Assembly (NCBI RefSeq): GCF_047663525.1
Contig: NC_092616.1
Coordinates: 3,261,501 to 3,325,500 of the forward strand
Length of the DNA: 64,000 nt
Origin: Anas platyrhynchos
Taxonomy: Eukaryota > Chordata > Aves > Anseriformes > Anatidae
Direction: 5' to 3'
The position numbers were made by a program, and so were the translations under genes. Shown here piece after piece: positions 10,131 through 21,154 of the stretch (position 1 is its first letter; every line of letters begins with the position of its first letter). Under the pieces are notes generated by a model, which saw only the letters and a list, made by a program, of their open reading frames with translations, was not told the DNA's origin and made no database searches.

Positions 10131-11550
10131 ATTTTGCAGGCAAGTTTTTCATGTTTAAAGTCCAATTAGGAATATTCTGTCCTCTTGCCAGTGTCCTACT
10201 CTTCTGGATGGAGACGGATAGCAGGGAGAAATGGAAAAGGAGCTGCCAAGTATAAGCTCATGGCTGAGACTCCTGAACTGTGGTACTGATGATCAGTAGG
10301 TTTGTGAGCTGCCCCAAAGCTGCCTTCAGACTCTCCTCTTCCTATCAAAAGTAACAGCATCATCTTTGCTGCACCCATCTGGGCATTTTTACAGGTCCTT
10401 TTCCACCTGTAAACATGCACAGGCAACCAGCCAGTCCCCTGCATAGAGGGGGTTGCTGAAGGGCAAAGATTACTGCACAGAGATTGGGTTGAGGTTGTGA
10501 GCTTAAACAGGAATAAGACTTGAGACAAGGAAATAGCTCCTGGAAATAAAATCTTCAGTCATTAGGGATATGATCGAGGCATGAGAGGAAGGTAAATCAG
10601 AGGGCTAATTCATCAGAAAAGTCCATGGTTTTTTCATTCAGTGAAGACCCCTTCCTCTGAACCTACCCCTAGCTTCCTCTCCGACCTAAACAAAAAAGTT
10701 GCTGCCCTCTTGGTCTTTTGAGCTGTGAGCTGCCCTGATAGAAATCTTTCCCATAGTATGTTTGTAATATCTGGAAGGCATACACAGTAGAGGAGATGCT
10801 AAATGCAAGGACATGCTATTGGGCTGTAGAAATTAACGTCAGGTGTCCTTGGCAAGAGGTGTAGTGCTGAGACCTTGTTCAGGTACCTTGAGAAGGGCTG
10901 GGCGTTGAGGGATTGGCAGAGCATTCCTCCTCTCTTAGCAGTGTCTGGCTTCTTTTCAGGGTAAGAGAAATGTGATTATCCTCCATCTGCAAAAGCTGCA
11001 AGATCATGGCCATTGGGAACAAGCCCAGCCAGCCCACCTCAGCCTGCTCTGAGCTAAAGGGAATCCCTTTGCCTCTCAGGTCTCACAACCATTCACTGTG
11101 AGTGCAGCAGAAATCCTCAGAATTTCTGACTGTAGAGAACACTGCTTGGGCACAAAGAGGGGGAAGGGGATATGTAGAAAAAAATGCCCCTAAAACTCCT
11201 TCCTGTCAACTACATTCTGTAGCACAGGAATGCAGATGTTGACATGCCCTTCTGTGTGAGAAAGGATTTCATCTGACAAAATCTGAATATAAAACTTTGC
11301 CCAGCTGCCATGCTCCTGTGTATTCACTGCACTGAGTCAGGACTGATTCCCTCAAGAGCCCAGGAGCAGAGTTCCCTGCTTCTCATGGTGCAGTAAACTT
11401 TAAAACTGGAGATCATGTCATGGAGCTAACTGAAAGATTCCAGGAGAGAAAGGAAAAGCCTGTAAGTATGGCAGGGGGAGGGTCTACAAGGAACGGTATA
11501 GGTTTCACTCAGAGAAGACTGTTCTAACTTTTCATTATCTTTTACTACCT
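10130..11550 (+). other. putative 5' UTR intron of OR-2
   Basis: Noncoding interval between the proposed exon 1 (ending 9825) and the OR-2 acceptor. No repeat family or conserved frame recognised. Confidence 0.4.
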
Positions 11551-11556
11551 GTACAG
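11551..11556 (+). other. splice acceptor of OR-2 coding exon
   Basis: Pyrimidine-rich tract then gtacag, AG at 11555-11556, leaving 24 nt of 5' UTR before the ATG. OR-1 has the same spacing. Confidence 0.6.
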
Positions 11557-11580
11557 ATCCCTATACCCAACAGGCAGCAA

Positions 11581-12540
11581 ATGTCCAACAGCAGCTCCAT
11601 CACCGAGTTCCTCCTCCTGCCATTTGCAGACACGCGGGAGCTGCAGCTCCTGCACTTCGCACTCTTCCTGGGCATCTACCTGGCTGCCCTCCTGGGCAAC
11701 GGCCTCATCCTCACTGCCGTAGCCTGCAACCACCGCCTGCACACCCCCATGTACTTCTTCCTCCTCAACTTTGCCCTTCTCGACCTGGTCTGCATCTCCA
11801 CCACTGTCCCTAAAGCCATGGCCAATTCCCTCTGGGACTCCAGGGCCATTTCCTATGCAGGATGTGTTGCACAGGTCTTTCTGTTTGTTTTCTTGATATC
11901 AGCAGAGTTTTCAATTCTCACCATCATGGCATATGATCGCTACGTTGCCATCTGCAAGCCCCTGCACTACAGAAGCCTCCTGGGCAGCAGAGCTTGTGCC
12001 CAGATGGCAGCAGCTGCCTGGGGCAGTGGGGTTCTCTATGCTCTGCTGCACACTGCCAGTACATTTTCCCTGCCCCTCTGCCAAGGCAATGCCTTGGACC
12101 AATTCTTCTGTGAAATCCCCCAGATCCTCAAGCTCTCATGTACAGACTCCTATCTCAGGGAAGTTTGGGTGCTTCTGTTCAGTGCTTGTTTGACATCTGG
12201 ATGTTTTGCTTTCATTGTCTTTTCCTATGTACAGATCTTCAGGGCAGTGCTGACAGTGTCTCCCGAGGAGGGACGGCACAAAGCCTTTTCCACATGCCTC
12301 CCTCACCTGGCTGTGGTCTCTCTTTTTCTCAGCACAGCCATTTTTGCCTACCTGAAGCCCCTGAGCATTTCCTCCCCTTCCTCTGACCTACTGGTGGCAG
12401 TTCTGTACTCGGTGATGCCTCCAGCACTGAACCCCCTCATCTACAGCATGAGGAACCAGGAGCTCAAGGGTGCCATTAGACAAATGATTTCATGGATGTT
12501 TCTGTGTAGTGATAAATTCCCCTTCTTTCCACACAAGTGA
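11581..12540 (+). CDS. olfactory receptor, OR14-like, intact (OR-2)
   Basis: A 319-residue odorant receptor in one open exon. The first about 90 residues are nearly identical to the ORs at 23529 and 37095. Motifs are NSS at 3-5, GN at 39-40, HTPMYFF at 54-60, MAYDRYVAICKPLHY at about 116-130 (MA instead of the usual MS), Cys 95 and 177, KAFSTCLPHL near 234 and NPLIYSMRN at 284-292. It differs from its paralogues mainly in TM5 and extracellular loop 2 (TDSYLREVWVLLFSACLTSG), the ligand-contact regions of ORs. The start is supported by paralogue alignment and the acceptor 24 nt upstream. A polyadenylation hexamer lies at 12738-12743. It lies head-to-head with OR-1, with both promoter modules between them. 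Confidence 0.95.
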   Translation: MSNSSSITEFLLLPFADTRELQLLHFALFLGIYLAALLGNGLILTAVACNHRLHTPMYFFLLNFALLDLVCISTTVPKAMANSLWDSRAISYAGCVAQVFLFVFLISAEFSILTIMAYDRYVAICKPLHYRSLLGSRACAQMAAAAWGSGVLYALLHTASTFSLPLCQGNALDQFFCEIPQILKLSCTDSYLREVWVLLFSACLTSGCFAFIVFSYVQIFRAVLTVSPEEGRHKAFSTCLPHLAVVSLFLSTAIFAYLKPLSISSPSSDLLVAVLYSVMPPALNPLIYSMRNQELKGAIRQMISWMFLCSDKFPFFPHK

Positions 12541-12737
12541 CTTTCCTATCCCCATGAAGGCCTCATCCTTGTTTCATATGTATATTTTCATTGTTATCTT
12601 TAATGTCATTACCATTTATGTTCTTAGAGAAACATTTGCAGATGTCTGTAATGAGTAATGATACCGCTCTGTTTACTCTGGAGGCTCTTTAAACATGTCT
12701 CACAGTAGGACAGCACTGACGGTTTTAGTATCTGCTT

Positions 12738-12743
12738 AATAAA
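12738..12743 (+). terminator. poly(A) signal of OR-2
   Basis: AATAAA 198 bp beyond the stop, in the phrase 'cttaataaaacag'. Inverted equivalents with the same surrounding words lie 158 bp after OR-5 and about 208 bp after OR-6, which supports real use. Confidence 0.55.
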
Positions 12744-12954
12744 ACAGCATCTTCGTAGTGCAGTCTGAATGCTTCACTCTTCTTTCAGAGCTTGTGCCAA
12801 AATCAGGGCTGTGCAGTTGCTCCCCATGTTGCTGCATGGATTTGGGAGAGACCAAGCATAGGATTTAGGAGCAACCTGTTGGTGTCTAATGGCAGCAGAG
12901 ATGGTCACTGAGGTACATAGGCATGACTTGGCCATTTGCCGAGGCAATAGGCTC

Positions 12955-13153
12955 TGGGGCAGACGCGTTCTGCAACGGAGCGGGGGATCGAGCCAGGCAG
13001 AGCTAATTTTTCCGGCATCAAGCCTACTTGAGGGAGCCGCCAGGACCCGGCAGCCCTCGTGAGGAAGGCTGACGAGACGTAGGCGGAGCCAGCAGCGCCC
13101 CCTCCCCAGCCGTTCAAAAGCCCCCTCCCCCCCCCCCCGCCCATACGAACACC
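12955..13153. other. GC-rich segment ending in a C-tract, abutting a truncated OR
   Basis: Locally GC-rich, CpG-containing sequence ending in a C-run (about 13123-13140) and fused directly to OR codon 71. It shows no similarity to OR 5' coding sequence or to other parts of the window. It may be a small insertion, or a mis-joined or collapsed region of the assembly. Confidence 0.4.
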
Positions 13154-13858
13154 TGCATCTCCACCACTGTCCCCAAAGCCATGGCCAATTTCCTTCATGA
13201 TACCAGGGCCATTTCCTACTCAGCATGTTCTGCACAGGTCTTTCTTTTTTCCTTTCTGATATCAGCAGAATATTTTATTCTCACCGTCATGTCCTATGAC
13301 CGCTACTTTGCCATCTGCAAGCCCCTGCACTATAGGACCCTCCTGGGCAGCAGAGCTTGTGCCCAGATGGCAGCAGCTGCCTGGGGCAGTGGGGTTCTCA
13401 ATGCTCTGCTGGTCACTGCCAGTACATTTTCACTTCGCCTCTGCCAAGGCAATGCCATGGACCAGTTCTTCTGTGAGATCCCCCAGATCCTGAAGATCTC
13501 CTGCTCACGCTCCTACCTGAGGAGTTTTTGGGTGCTTGTGGTTGGTGTCTGGTTAGCATCCGTGTGTTTTGTTTTCATTCTTTTTTCTTATGTGCAGATC
13601 TTCAGGGCTGTGCTGAGGATGCCCTCAGAGCAGGGGCGACACAAAGCCTTTTCCACATGCCTCCCTCACCTGTTTGTGGTCTCTCTGTTTATCAGCACTG
13701 CCCTTTTTGCCTACCTGAAGCCCCCCTCCATCTCCTCTCCATCCCTAAACTTGGTGATGGCAGTTTTGTACTCGGTGATGCCTCCAACATTGAACCCCCT
13801 CATCTACAGCATGAGGAACAAAGAGCTCAAGTGGGCTATTAGGAAAGTGATTTCATGA
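13154..13858 (+). pseudogene. olfactory receptor pseudogene, 5'-truncated (OR-3psi)
   Basis: Homology to OR-6 begins abruptly at codon 71 (CISTTVPKA, 13154). TM1 and most of TM2 are absent, replaced by a GC-rich C-tract segment. From there the frame is open through MSYDRYFAICKPLHY, KAFSTCLPHL and NPLIYSMRN to a TGA at 13856-13858. OR-6 has CGA at that codon, so a CpG-type C-to-T change truncates the C-terminus, and the ancestral stop is still visible at 13901-13903. DRYF replaces DRYV. The 3' flank to about 14010 is the inverted counterpart of 36980-37095, so this is a closest-paralogue relic of OR-6 in the opposite orientation. An internal ATG at 13181 could open a 225-codon frame, but that would lack TM1-TM2. 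Confidence 0.9.
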
Positions 13859-14009
13859 ATGCTTCTGAAGAGTGACAAATTTCCCCTCTTTTTCCAGAAA
13901 TGACTTAACTTGGTACCTCCCCTCACAACTGGTCCTTCTTTCATTGTCAATATTGTTATTATTCTCTTTGGTATCATTTGATTTATTGTGCTCTTAGAGT
14001 AATACATGT

Positions 14010-14720
14010 ATAGAGTAATTACCCATGGGTGCAGACGCACACAGGGCTATGTGGTTCCATGATTGTATGATTCACCCCCAACACACCCAGGAGTGAGCAC
14101 ACTCACACAGCAAATAGCCAGCAACAGAGTTGAATGAGAGGGCAGGACAGTGATCAAGCACAGGGCCTGACCAGACCAGCCCTGACCAGCCCCATATCCA
14201 CATGCAGCTGGCCCCTTGCATCCCTCTCCCCTCCTCTTCCACAGGATTCTTCCTCCTCAAGACACTCTAATCCCTTCTTTTCTTACATGCAGTCCCCTGC
14301 TCAATTATCAGTTCTCACCAATCACATTATCCCCCATTGATCCGTAGTTTGCTATACCTATACCCACATTTGGTAATTCAGATACCATTGCCTACATCAT
14401 CTGGGCCTCTAACAGGAAGGAGAGGACAACATTTCACAGATCTGCTCTGTGCCAGGAGTGACGGGTGGCATGACACACTGCAGGGCAGGGAGTGTTTTAT
14501 GGTAACTGGGCTCCATGCAGGAGAGAAAATTGTTATTTTATGGCTGTAGGCCTGAGTTGGGCTGAAGAGCTGAGCTGGGCTGTAGGCCCATTGCCTCCAA
14601 TTATTTTAACCATTTCAACCACTTCTATCAGCACACTTCAGTCAGCTGAAATGATTGAACACTTCTAATACAATGTTTGAGTTGTCCCATGACATTTTTT
14701 TCCCTTGGATGTTTATTACA
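14010..14720. other. no recognisable gene
   Basis: Noncoding interval. I see no conserved frames and no clear repeat. Confidence 0.5.
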
Positions 14721-15235
14721 GCAAGAGAAAAAATACCAATCTTCCCCTGTACTTGCATGTCTCTGCCTCTTATGCTCTGCACTTCCTCTCCCTAGTCTTT
14801 CTGGTATTTTTGCCTTGCTTTATGAAACAGACCATGTTGGAAGTCACTTTTCCATCAGACTATCTGGACATGTGCACTCTCCATTCTTCTCCAGATTCCC
14901 CTCCCTTCACTCTTTGATCGTTCAGATACCTCTCACCTGCATAGTTGGTTCTCTGAACTTGAGGAATCTTCAAGCTTCCCCATATTTCACTCTTTTACTT
15001 CATCAACCCTACACCCAACTCTGTAATGGCATTTTCTATTCATCATTTCCTACCCATTTCTTGTATAGTCATCCCTTGTGGAAGGTGGACCTCATTGGAG
15101 GCAACTTGGATTTGGTTCTCTGTTGAGGACATTGGGGTTTGCTTGTTTGTTGTTAAATGTTAATAACAACATCCAAAACTGCCTGTGTGCAGCCAGTTGT
15201 CTGAGGAAAGGAGGTGGGACTTGGTGAAAAGATGC
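14720..15235 (+). repeat. duplicated noncoding block, paralogous to 34105-34678
   Basis: Ordered similarity to 34105-34678: 'cttcccctgtacttgcat', 'gaaacagaccatg.tggaa', 'tctgaggaaaggagg.gggA.ttggtg'. The frames open in one copy are broken in the other, so it is treated as noncoding duplicated sequence downstream of OR units (after OR-3psi and upstream of OR-6's 3' side). Confidence 0.55.
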
Positions 15236-15689
15236 TGTAACACCCTGCTGTGGACTTCAGTGGAGAAGTCTGGTGTGCGGAAAAATGATGCAAGTCTCAG
15301 GTGGCTAAAGAGAGAAGTGGTGGGGATGGAGAGCTGAGCAGCAAGGTTGTCCATACAGTCTGGGACTGCAAGGGACTGCTTTTCCACCCATACAGACCTC
15401 CTTAGGAGTCACATGGAATCCATGACAACTAGAGAATGATGCTAGCAGTTCTTCTGAAAACTCCAAACTAATGGAAAATAATCTTAAATAAGGAAAATGC
15501 TCTTAGAAATCTGGTCATTGAATACTTTCTCTTTAAACTGCATTCTTGAAACCTCACTAATTAACTGTACAAGTCTGGAAGACTGGATGAAAATGGCTGA
15601 ATGGTAATGATCCCCATGGTGCATTTGGTGCTGAGTCCATAAACCTCAGGTAGTGAGAGGAGAATGATGTAACTGCAGGAGAAGTAAAA

Positions 15690-16210
15690 GTCAGAAGGAA
15701 ACTTTGAAGTGTTTGGGAGTATTAAAGGGCCCCAGTGAGGGTCATTACTGACAAAGCCTCCCCATGGACTTGTTAGAGCAGACAATTGGAGGCCATGATT
15801 GCAGGTAGGCAAAGGCACTGGGCAGGAGACTCTGATGCTGAGTAAAGGCCTTGGTTTGTTTGGTGAAGCAGAAAGGCCAAGCCCTGGCCCCGAGCCCCTG
15901 GGCAGGGAGGTTCTGTCCCTCACCCATGGCTCAGGGCTCTTCCTGGGGCAGTGGGATGTGGGGTGTGTGATGTTGTGTGAAGGACAATGCTATGACACCT
16001 GCTGGCCTACCCACTGTGTTTCAAGGCCCCGTTGTCATGAGCACAGCATGTGTTCTCATGAGCCTCAGTAGCAGAGACAACTGCCATAGCCAGGGGGACA
16101 AAGATGTGGTCTTCATCACCACAGGCTATCCTGCACTGTCCAATTCTTGCCCTATTCTCCCTGCAGGCTATAGGCACGCACTTCACTTCTCCACTTTGCC
16201 TCACCCTGGC
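15690..16210 (+). repeat. duplicated noncoding block, paralogous to 3930-4560
   Basis: Second copy of the block described at 3930-4560, in the same orientation. It ends just before a CR1 insertion at 16259. In the first copy a CR1 likewise starts at about 4670. Confidence 0.5.
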
Positions 16211-16258
16211 ATTTCCTTACTTTCACTGATATCTGCCCACCCTCCCTGGCTGTCCTTT

Positions 16259-17700
16259 CACAGAATCACAGAATCACAGAATTTCTAGGTTGGAAGAGAC
16301 CTCAAGATCATCGAGTCCAACCTCTAACCTAACACTAACAGTCCCCACTAAACCATATCCCTAAGCTCCACATCTAAATGTCTTTTGAAGACTTCCAGGG
16401 ATGGTGACTCCACCACCTCCCTGGGCAGCCTGTTCCAGTGCCTAACAACCCTTTCAGTAAAGAAGTTCTTCCTAACATCTAACCTAAAACTCCCCTGGCG
16501 CAACTTTAGCCCATTCCCCCCCGTCCTGTCACCAGGCATGTGGGAGAACAGACCAACCCCCACCTCCCTACAGCCTCCTTTAAGGTATCTGTAGAGAGCG
16601 ATAAGGTCGCCCCTGAGCCTCCTCTTCTCCAGGCTGAACAAGCCCAGCTCCCTCAGCCACTCCTCGTAGGACCTGTTCTCCAGGCCCCTCACCAGCTTCG
16701 TCGCCCTTCTTTGGACCCGCTCAAGCACCTCGATGTCCTTCCTGTAGCGAGGGGCCCAAAACTGAACACAGTACTCGAGGTGCGGCCTCACCAGAGCCGA
16801 GTACAGGGGGACAATCACCTCCCTAGCCCTGCTGGTCACACTGTTTCTGATACAAGCCAGGATGCCGTTGGCCTTCTTGGCCACCTGAGCACACTGCTGG
16901 CTCATATTCAGCCGACTGTCCACCATCACTCCCAGGTCCTTCTCTGCCTGGCAGCTCTCCAACCACTCATCTCCCAGCCTGTAGCTCTGCTTGGGGTTAT
17001 TGCGCCCCACGTGCAGGACCCGGCACTTGGCCTTGTTGAACTTCATGCAGTTGACCTCAGCCCATCGGTGCAGCCTATCCAGATCCTCCTGCAGAGCCTT
17101 CCTACCCTCAAGCAGATCGACACACGCACCTAGCTTGGTGTCATCTGCAAACTTACTGAGGGTGCACTCAATGCCCTCGTCCAGATCATTGATGAAGATG
17201 TTAAAGAGGACCGGCCGTAGCACGGAGCCCTGGGGGACGCCACTAGTGACTGGCCTCCAACTGGACTTGACTCCATTTACCACAACTCTTTGGGCCCGGC
17301 TATCCAGCCAGTTTCGAACCCAACGAAGCGTGCACCAGTCCAAGCCAAGAGCAGCCAGTTTCTTGAGGAGAATGCTGTGGGAGACGGTGTCAAAAGCCTT
17401 GCTGAAGTCAAGGTAGACCACATCCACAGCCTTTCCCTCGTCCACCCAGCATGTCACTTTGTCATAGAAGGAGATCAGGTTCGTCAAGCAGGATCTGCCT
17501 TCCATAAACCCATGCTGACTGGGCCTGATCGCCTGCTTGCCCTTCAAGTGCTGCATGATGACTCCCAAGAGGATCTGCTCCATGAGCTTCCCTGGTACTG
17601 AGGTCAAACTGACTGGCCTGTAGTTCCCCGGGTCTGCCCTCCGGCCCTTCTTGTAGATGGGCGTAACATTCGCTAGCCGCCAGTCAGCTGGGGTTTGCAA
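16259..17700 (-). mobile_element. CR1 LINE, 5'-truncated, with long open RT frame
   Basis: The CR1 3' end (repeated CACAGAAT) starts at 16259 on the plus strand, so the element reads on the minus strand. It carries an uninterrupted frame (16348 to about 17700, roughly 450 codons) covering most of CR1 ORF2 reverse transcriptase, including [15 protein letters not shown] and the catalytic FADD box, and the C-terminal region. The endonuclease domain and ORF1 are missing. An open frame this long with no stops marks a fairly recent insertion, although it cannot retrotranspose on its own. The frame runs some 35 codons into flanking DNA before an apparent start. Confidence 0.93.
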
Positions 17701-17959
17701 CACAGTGGCATGGTCTGACCACAGACTCCTTCTGGGTGAATTCAGGTCCCACAGCACTACCCTTTCAGTGACATTTCCTCCTCCCCAAGCCCACTCTTCA
17801 CCTTCCAAGCAGCACTTTGTCCCACTTTTGACCCTCTCCTGCTATTTCCCACCACCAGGATCTTTGACGCCACATGCCTGCTGCTGGCCTTCCAGCTTCT
17901 CATGTAGATGTGACCAAGTTGTGTGCCCATTGCTGTCCCACCATGTGCTCAGGCAGAAG

Positions 17960-18240
17960 GGATGTGAAAACCCACAGCTAAGGCCTCTTCCTGCATGGGG
18001 CCTGCCAGACTCTCAGACAAAGGGCATCTCACAACCTGTGTGCCAAGCAGGTGTGTTCTGCTGGCTTATCAGGGATGCTGGCAGGTGTAAGTGGGAAAGC
18101 ACAGATGTCAGCCAGGAGGCAAGGGCTGAGATATCAGCTGCTTCAGGAAGCAGTCACCTCACAGGCCTTGTCCCCAGCCATGCTGGCCTCTCAGCTTCAG
18201 AGACTAATCTGACCAGAGGCTTCCTACTGGTTGTTAAGTT
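17960..18240 (+). repeat. cluster-specific duplicated noncoding block (copy 3)
   Basis: Copy of the 570-880 block ('gccaagcaggtgtgttctgctggcttatcaggg', split by small indels). It precedes the 3' flank of OR-4psi as the first copy precedes that of OR-1. Confidence 0.5.
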
Positions 18241-18599
18241 TCTGAGGCACCACAGACCTCAGGTTATTAACCCGGCACCGTCATTGTCAGCCAGGACCTG
18301 AGGAGATAAAAAAGTAAGCTTATCAAGTAAATCTTCTATCCTTACTTTATGAATTGAATTTTCTACCACTGCTTCAAATATAGAATAATTCTGTGCAGGA
18401 TCTACCATGGTCATAGTAACACAAGACATATCTCTGCCTCTGAATCTCTCTCATTTCTTCTTCCTCTGCCTGTGATGTCTTCAGAGAGCTCTCTGAAGGA
18501 AAGGTCATTGAATCACAATAAACAAATAAATAAATGTTCCAAGAGACCTCTGATTTTTATCTTCTTCAACTCTTCTGCTCCAGGTAGACTATATAGATA

Positions 18600-18910
18600 A
18601 GATTGCTCAAGGGCTCCTCTGAGCTTGACACCATCCAGAAAAGATCTGAAAGTGTGCTCCATCCATTCATAGTGTTAATAATGACATTCAGCAGTGCTGG
18701 CCCAAGTGCTGATCACTGAGGGATGGTACTAAGAACTGGCTGACAGCACTATGTGTCATGGATGATATCTGGGCCTGATTGTCCAGCAAAGTGCCCCACT
18801 CACAGCCTCATCTATTTGTGAAGTCCACATAGCACCATTCTGGCTATAAGAATTCTCTGAGACAAAGCCAAAGGCCTTGCTAAAGACAGGTAGGCACCTT
18901 CTCTTCCCTT
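18600..18910 (-). mobile_element. old CR1 fragment
   Basis: Degraded RT-region CR1 on the minus strand, recognised by the phrases 'agcagtgctggcccaagtgctgatc.ctgaggga' and 'aaagccaaaggccttgctaaagacaggtagg'. Followed by an imperfect CTTTGCTTCC pyrimidine repeat at 18900-18945. Confidence 0.6.
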
Positions 18911-18944
18911 TGCTTCCCTTTGCTTCCCTTTCCTTCCCCTCCCC

Positions 18945-19260
18945 TATGGGTTCAGCAATCCTGTTTTTGTCCTTCAAGTGCCTGGAGGTGGCTGTGGAAA
19001 AGTTTGCCCTATTACCTTCCCAGGCACTGAGGTGAGGCTGACCAGCCTTAGTTCTCCCAACCCTCCACGGCATGAGGAATGGACACTGGCTGAGGGCATT
19101 TGTGCTCACTCAGGTTCACCTCAGCACATGCACACAATGTGCACACTGAAGCCTCATATGTACACAGCACATGTGGACTTCTGACTGATCCATTCTGTGT
19201 CCAACTGTGCAGGATGAAACCACCTCTCTGAGCTGGGCTGAAAGCCATAAAGATCACAAA
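18945..19260 (-). repeat. local tandem duplication, copy 1 (contains CR1 remnant)
   Basis: 18945-19070 is CR1-like ('ccttcccaggcactgaggtgaggctgac'). 19070-19260 has 'gaatggacactggctgag', 'gcacatgcacaca' and 'ccacctctctgagctgggctga'. The whole recurs at 19527-20250. Relative to the second copy, this one lacks about 0.4 kb between the CR1 part and the 'gaatggacac' part. Confidence 0.6.
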
Positions 19261-19526
19261 AAAATAACCAGGACAGTATCAACCTCTTATTCCATACCAT
19301 TTATTTCATCACAGATTCCAGACGTTCCTAAACATCTTCATTAATCATCACCCAGCAATTAATGCACAGATGTCATTCCCATAGTCCGTGGGCCACGTCC
19401 CTGGAATGTCCATAAAATGGTCAACGAATCCATTTAGTCCATGAATTGCTTTCTAGCTGTTGCTGTGGCTCCACAGGACAGGAAAAGACATACGTTACAT
19501 TCAGTAATATATGTCTTTCTTCCCCC

Positions 19527-20250
19527 TCCTCTGTGGGTTCAGCAATCCCACTTTTGTCCTTGAAGTTCCTGGAGGTGGTTGTGGAAAAGCTTGCCCCATC
19601 ACCTTGCCAGGGACTGAGGTGAGACCAGCCTTAGTTCTCCCACCCTCCTCTTTCCTCTTCTGAAAGACAGGTTTGATGTCATTCCAAGTCCCCAGAAAGC
19701 TCTATGGTCTCTCTGGCACAATTGCTGATACAGTCCAGGAAGGCAGGGAAGGGTGATGGAGCAGACAGGGGCATTTGCAATGAACCTGTGCAGGGCAGGT
19801 GAGATGGATCTCACGGGGATGGGGTGGGGGGTTGTTCCTGGTGTCACACATGGAAGTGTCAGGGCTCTGTGAGGTGTCCACATCTGAGTTGTCCTCGTGC
19901 ACTCCTTGTACACACAGCGGTGTTCAAGTACACAAGTCCTTCCTTTGCACACCCAAAGGCAGGGCACTGCAGTGGTTGTGGTGTCCTTCTAGCTCCTGCT
20001 GCCTCTGCCAGAGGTTGGGAGGCACCTCAGCCCTCTGGTGCATCATCCTGCTCTGCACTCATCAGAGATACCCCACAGCATGAAGAATGGACACAGGCTG
20101 AGCACATTTGTGCTCACCCAGGTTTGCCTTAGCACATGCACACAATTGCACACTGAAGCCTCAACTGTACCAGGCACATCTGGACTTCTGAGTGAGCCAT
20201 TCTGTGTCCCAGTGTGGAGGAACAAACCACCTCTCTGAGCTGGGCTGAGA
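19527..20250 (-). repeat. local tandem duplication, copy 2 (contains CR1 remnant)
   Basis: Longer partner of 18945-19260. It starts with 'gggttcagcaatcc' and ends at 'cacctctctgagctgggctga'. The CR1-like portion (19560-19760) continues into sequence deleted from copy 1. No intact frame is shared. Confidence 0.6.
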
Positions 20251-21150
20251 GCCCTGGTCCTGGAGCTCCTCAGGCAGCTCCTGCTGCCGCCGAGCCCTAG
20301 CAGCCTGCTCCAAGCTGCAGAAGTACCCAGGGGTTTCTCTTTCCAGGGATCCCCTGCACACACACGGGGCCCCACTCTCCTCCCAGGACTTTCCACCTCA
20401 ACAGAGAGCCTTTCCCAGGAAGGAGCACGCCTGTGCTGGCCTGGCCAACATTCCTGCACCCTCTCCCCATGCTCCCTACCGCCCCAGCTGGTGGTACTGC
20501 TTTACAGAGCAAGGGGGCTGTGGTGTCTGGGACACAGGGGCACTCTGCAGGGCTGTGCTGGGCAGGCTGAGAGGCAGAGACAGCTCATAGGGCTCTTCCA
20601 CTGACTGCTTCCCACACCAGCTCTTCTGTGGCTGTCGAGGGTGCTCAGAGGTAGCCTGCCTTCTTTCCGGTGCCACAAGAAGTGTTTGGGTGCTGCACCC
20701 TATGGCATTCCACTATTCACATTCCGCATTCGCTCACCAGACTTCTTTCCCCATTCCTGCTATGTCCCCTGGGTCACGGGGCTCTTCTTTTCCTGCTCAC
20801 ATCCAGATTTAACACTTTATCACAGGGGGACTCCACCTGGAAGAGGCTCATGCTCTGTGGGCTCCATTCACTGCTGACCCCCTGGGACACACTGTCCCTG
20901 CAGCTCCCCTGGGCTCTCCTGATTCCTTCCAAAAACTGCTCACCTGCCACCAGCCCCAGCACATGTTGTAGTGCCACAGGCAGGTTAATTGGAGACTCCT
21001 CACCATCTGCCTGAGTGCTGGACACCAACAAGCAACACCTGAGTGAGTCCCCATGCCCTCAAACACCCAGCTGGGGCTCTGATCACTTCACCCTGAGCCC
21101 ATGGAGAAACAGGCAAAGCCAGGTCCCCCTTTAGAATCCATTTCTGGACT
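20250..21150. other. no recognisable gene
   Basis: GC-rich noncoding sequence. Short frames exist on both strands, with no support from duplicated copies. Confidence 0.45.
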
Positions 21151-21154
21151 GCAA

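Noticed and set aside
12980-13000. tRNA-like 'ggatcgagcc' phrase
   Set aside because: There are no matching arms or A box around it. No tRNA gene was found anywhere in the window.
13181-13858. A functional 225-residue receptor starting at the internal ATG
   Set aside because: It would lack TM1 and TM2, and the ancestral C-terminal tail is cut by a nonsense change, so it is called a pseudogene.
16540-17133. 197-codon plus-strand frame, with similar frames at 29226-29819 and 4957-5577 (minus)
   Set aside because: They are antisense shadows of the CR1 reverse transcriptase. They recur only because the CR1 copies are similar.
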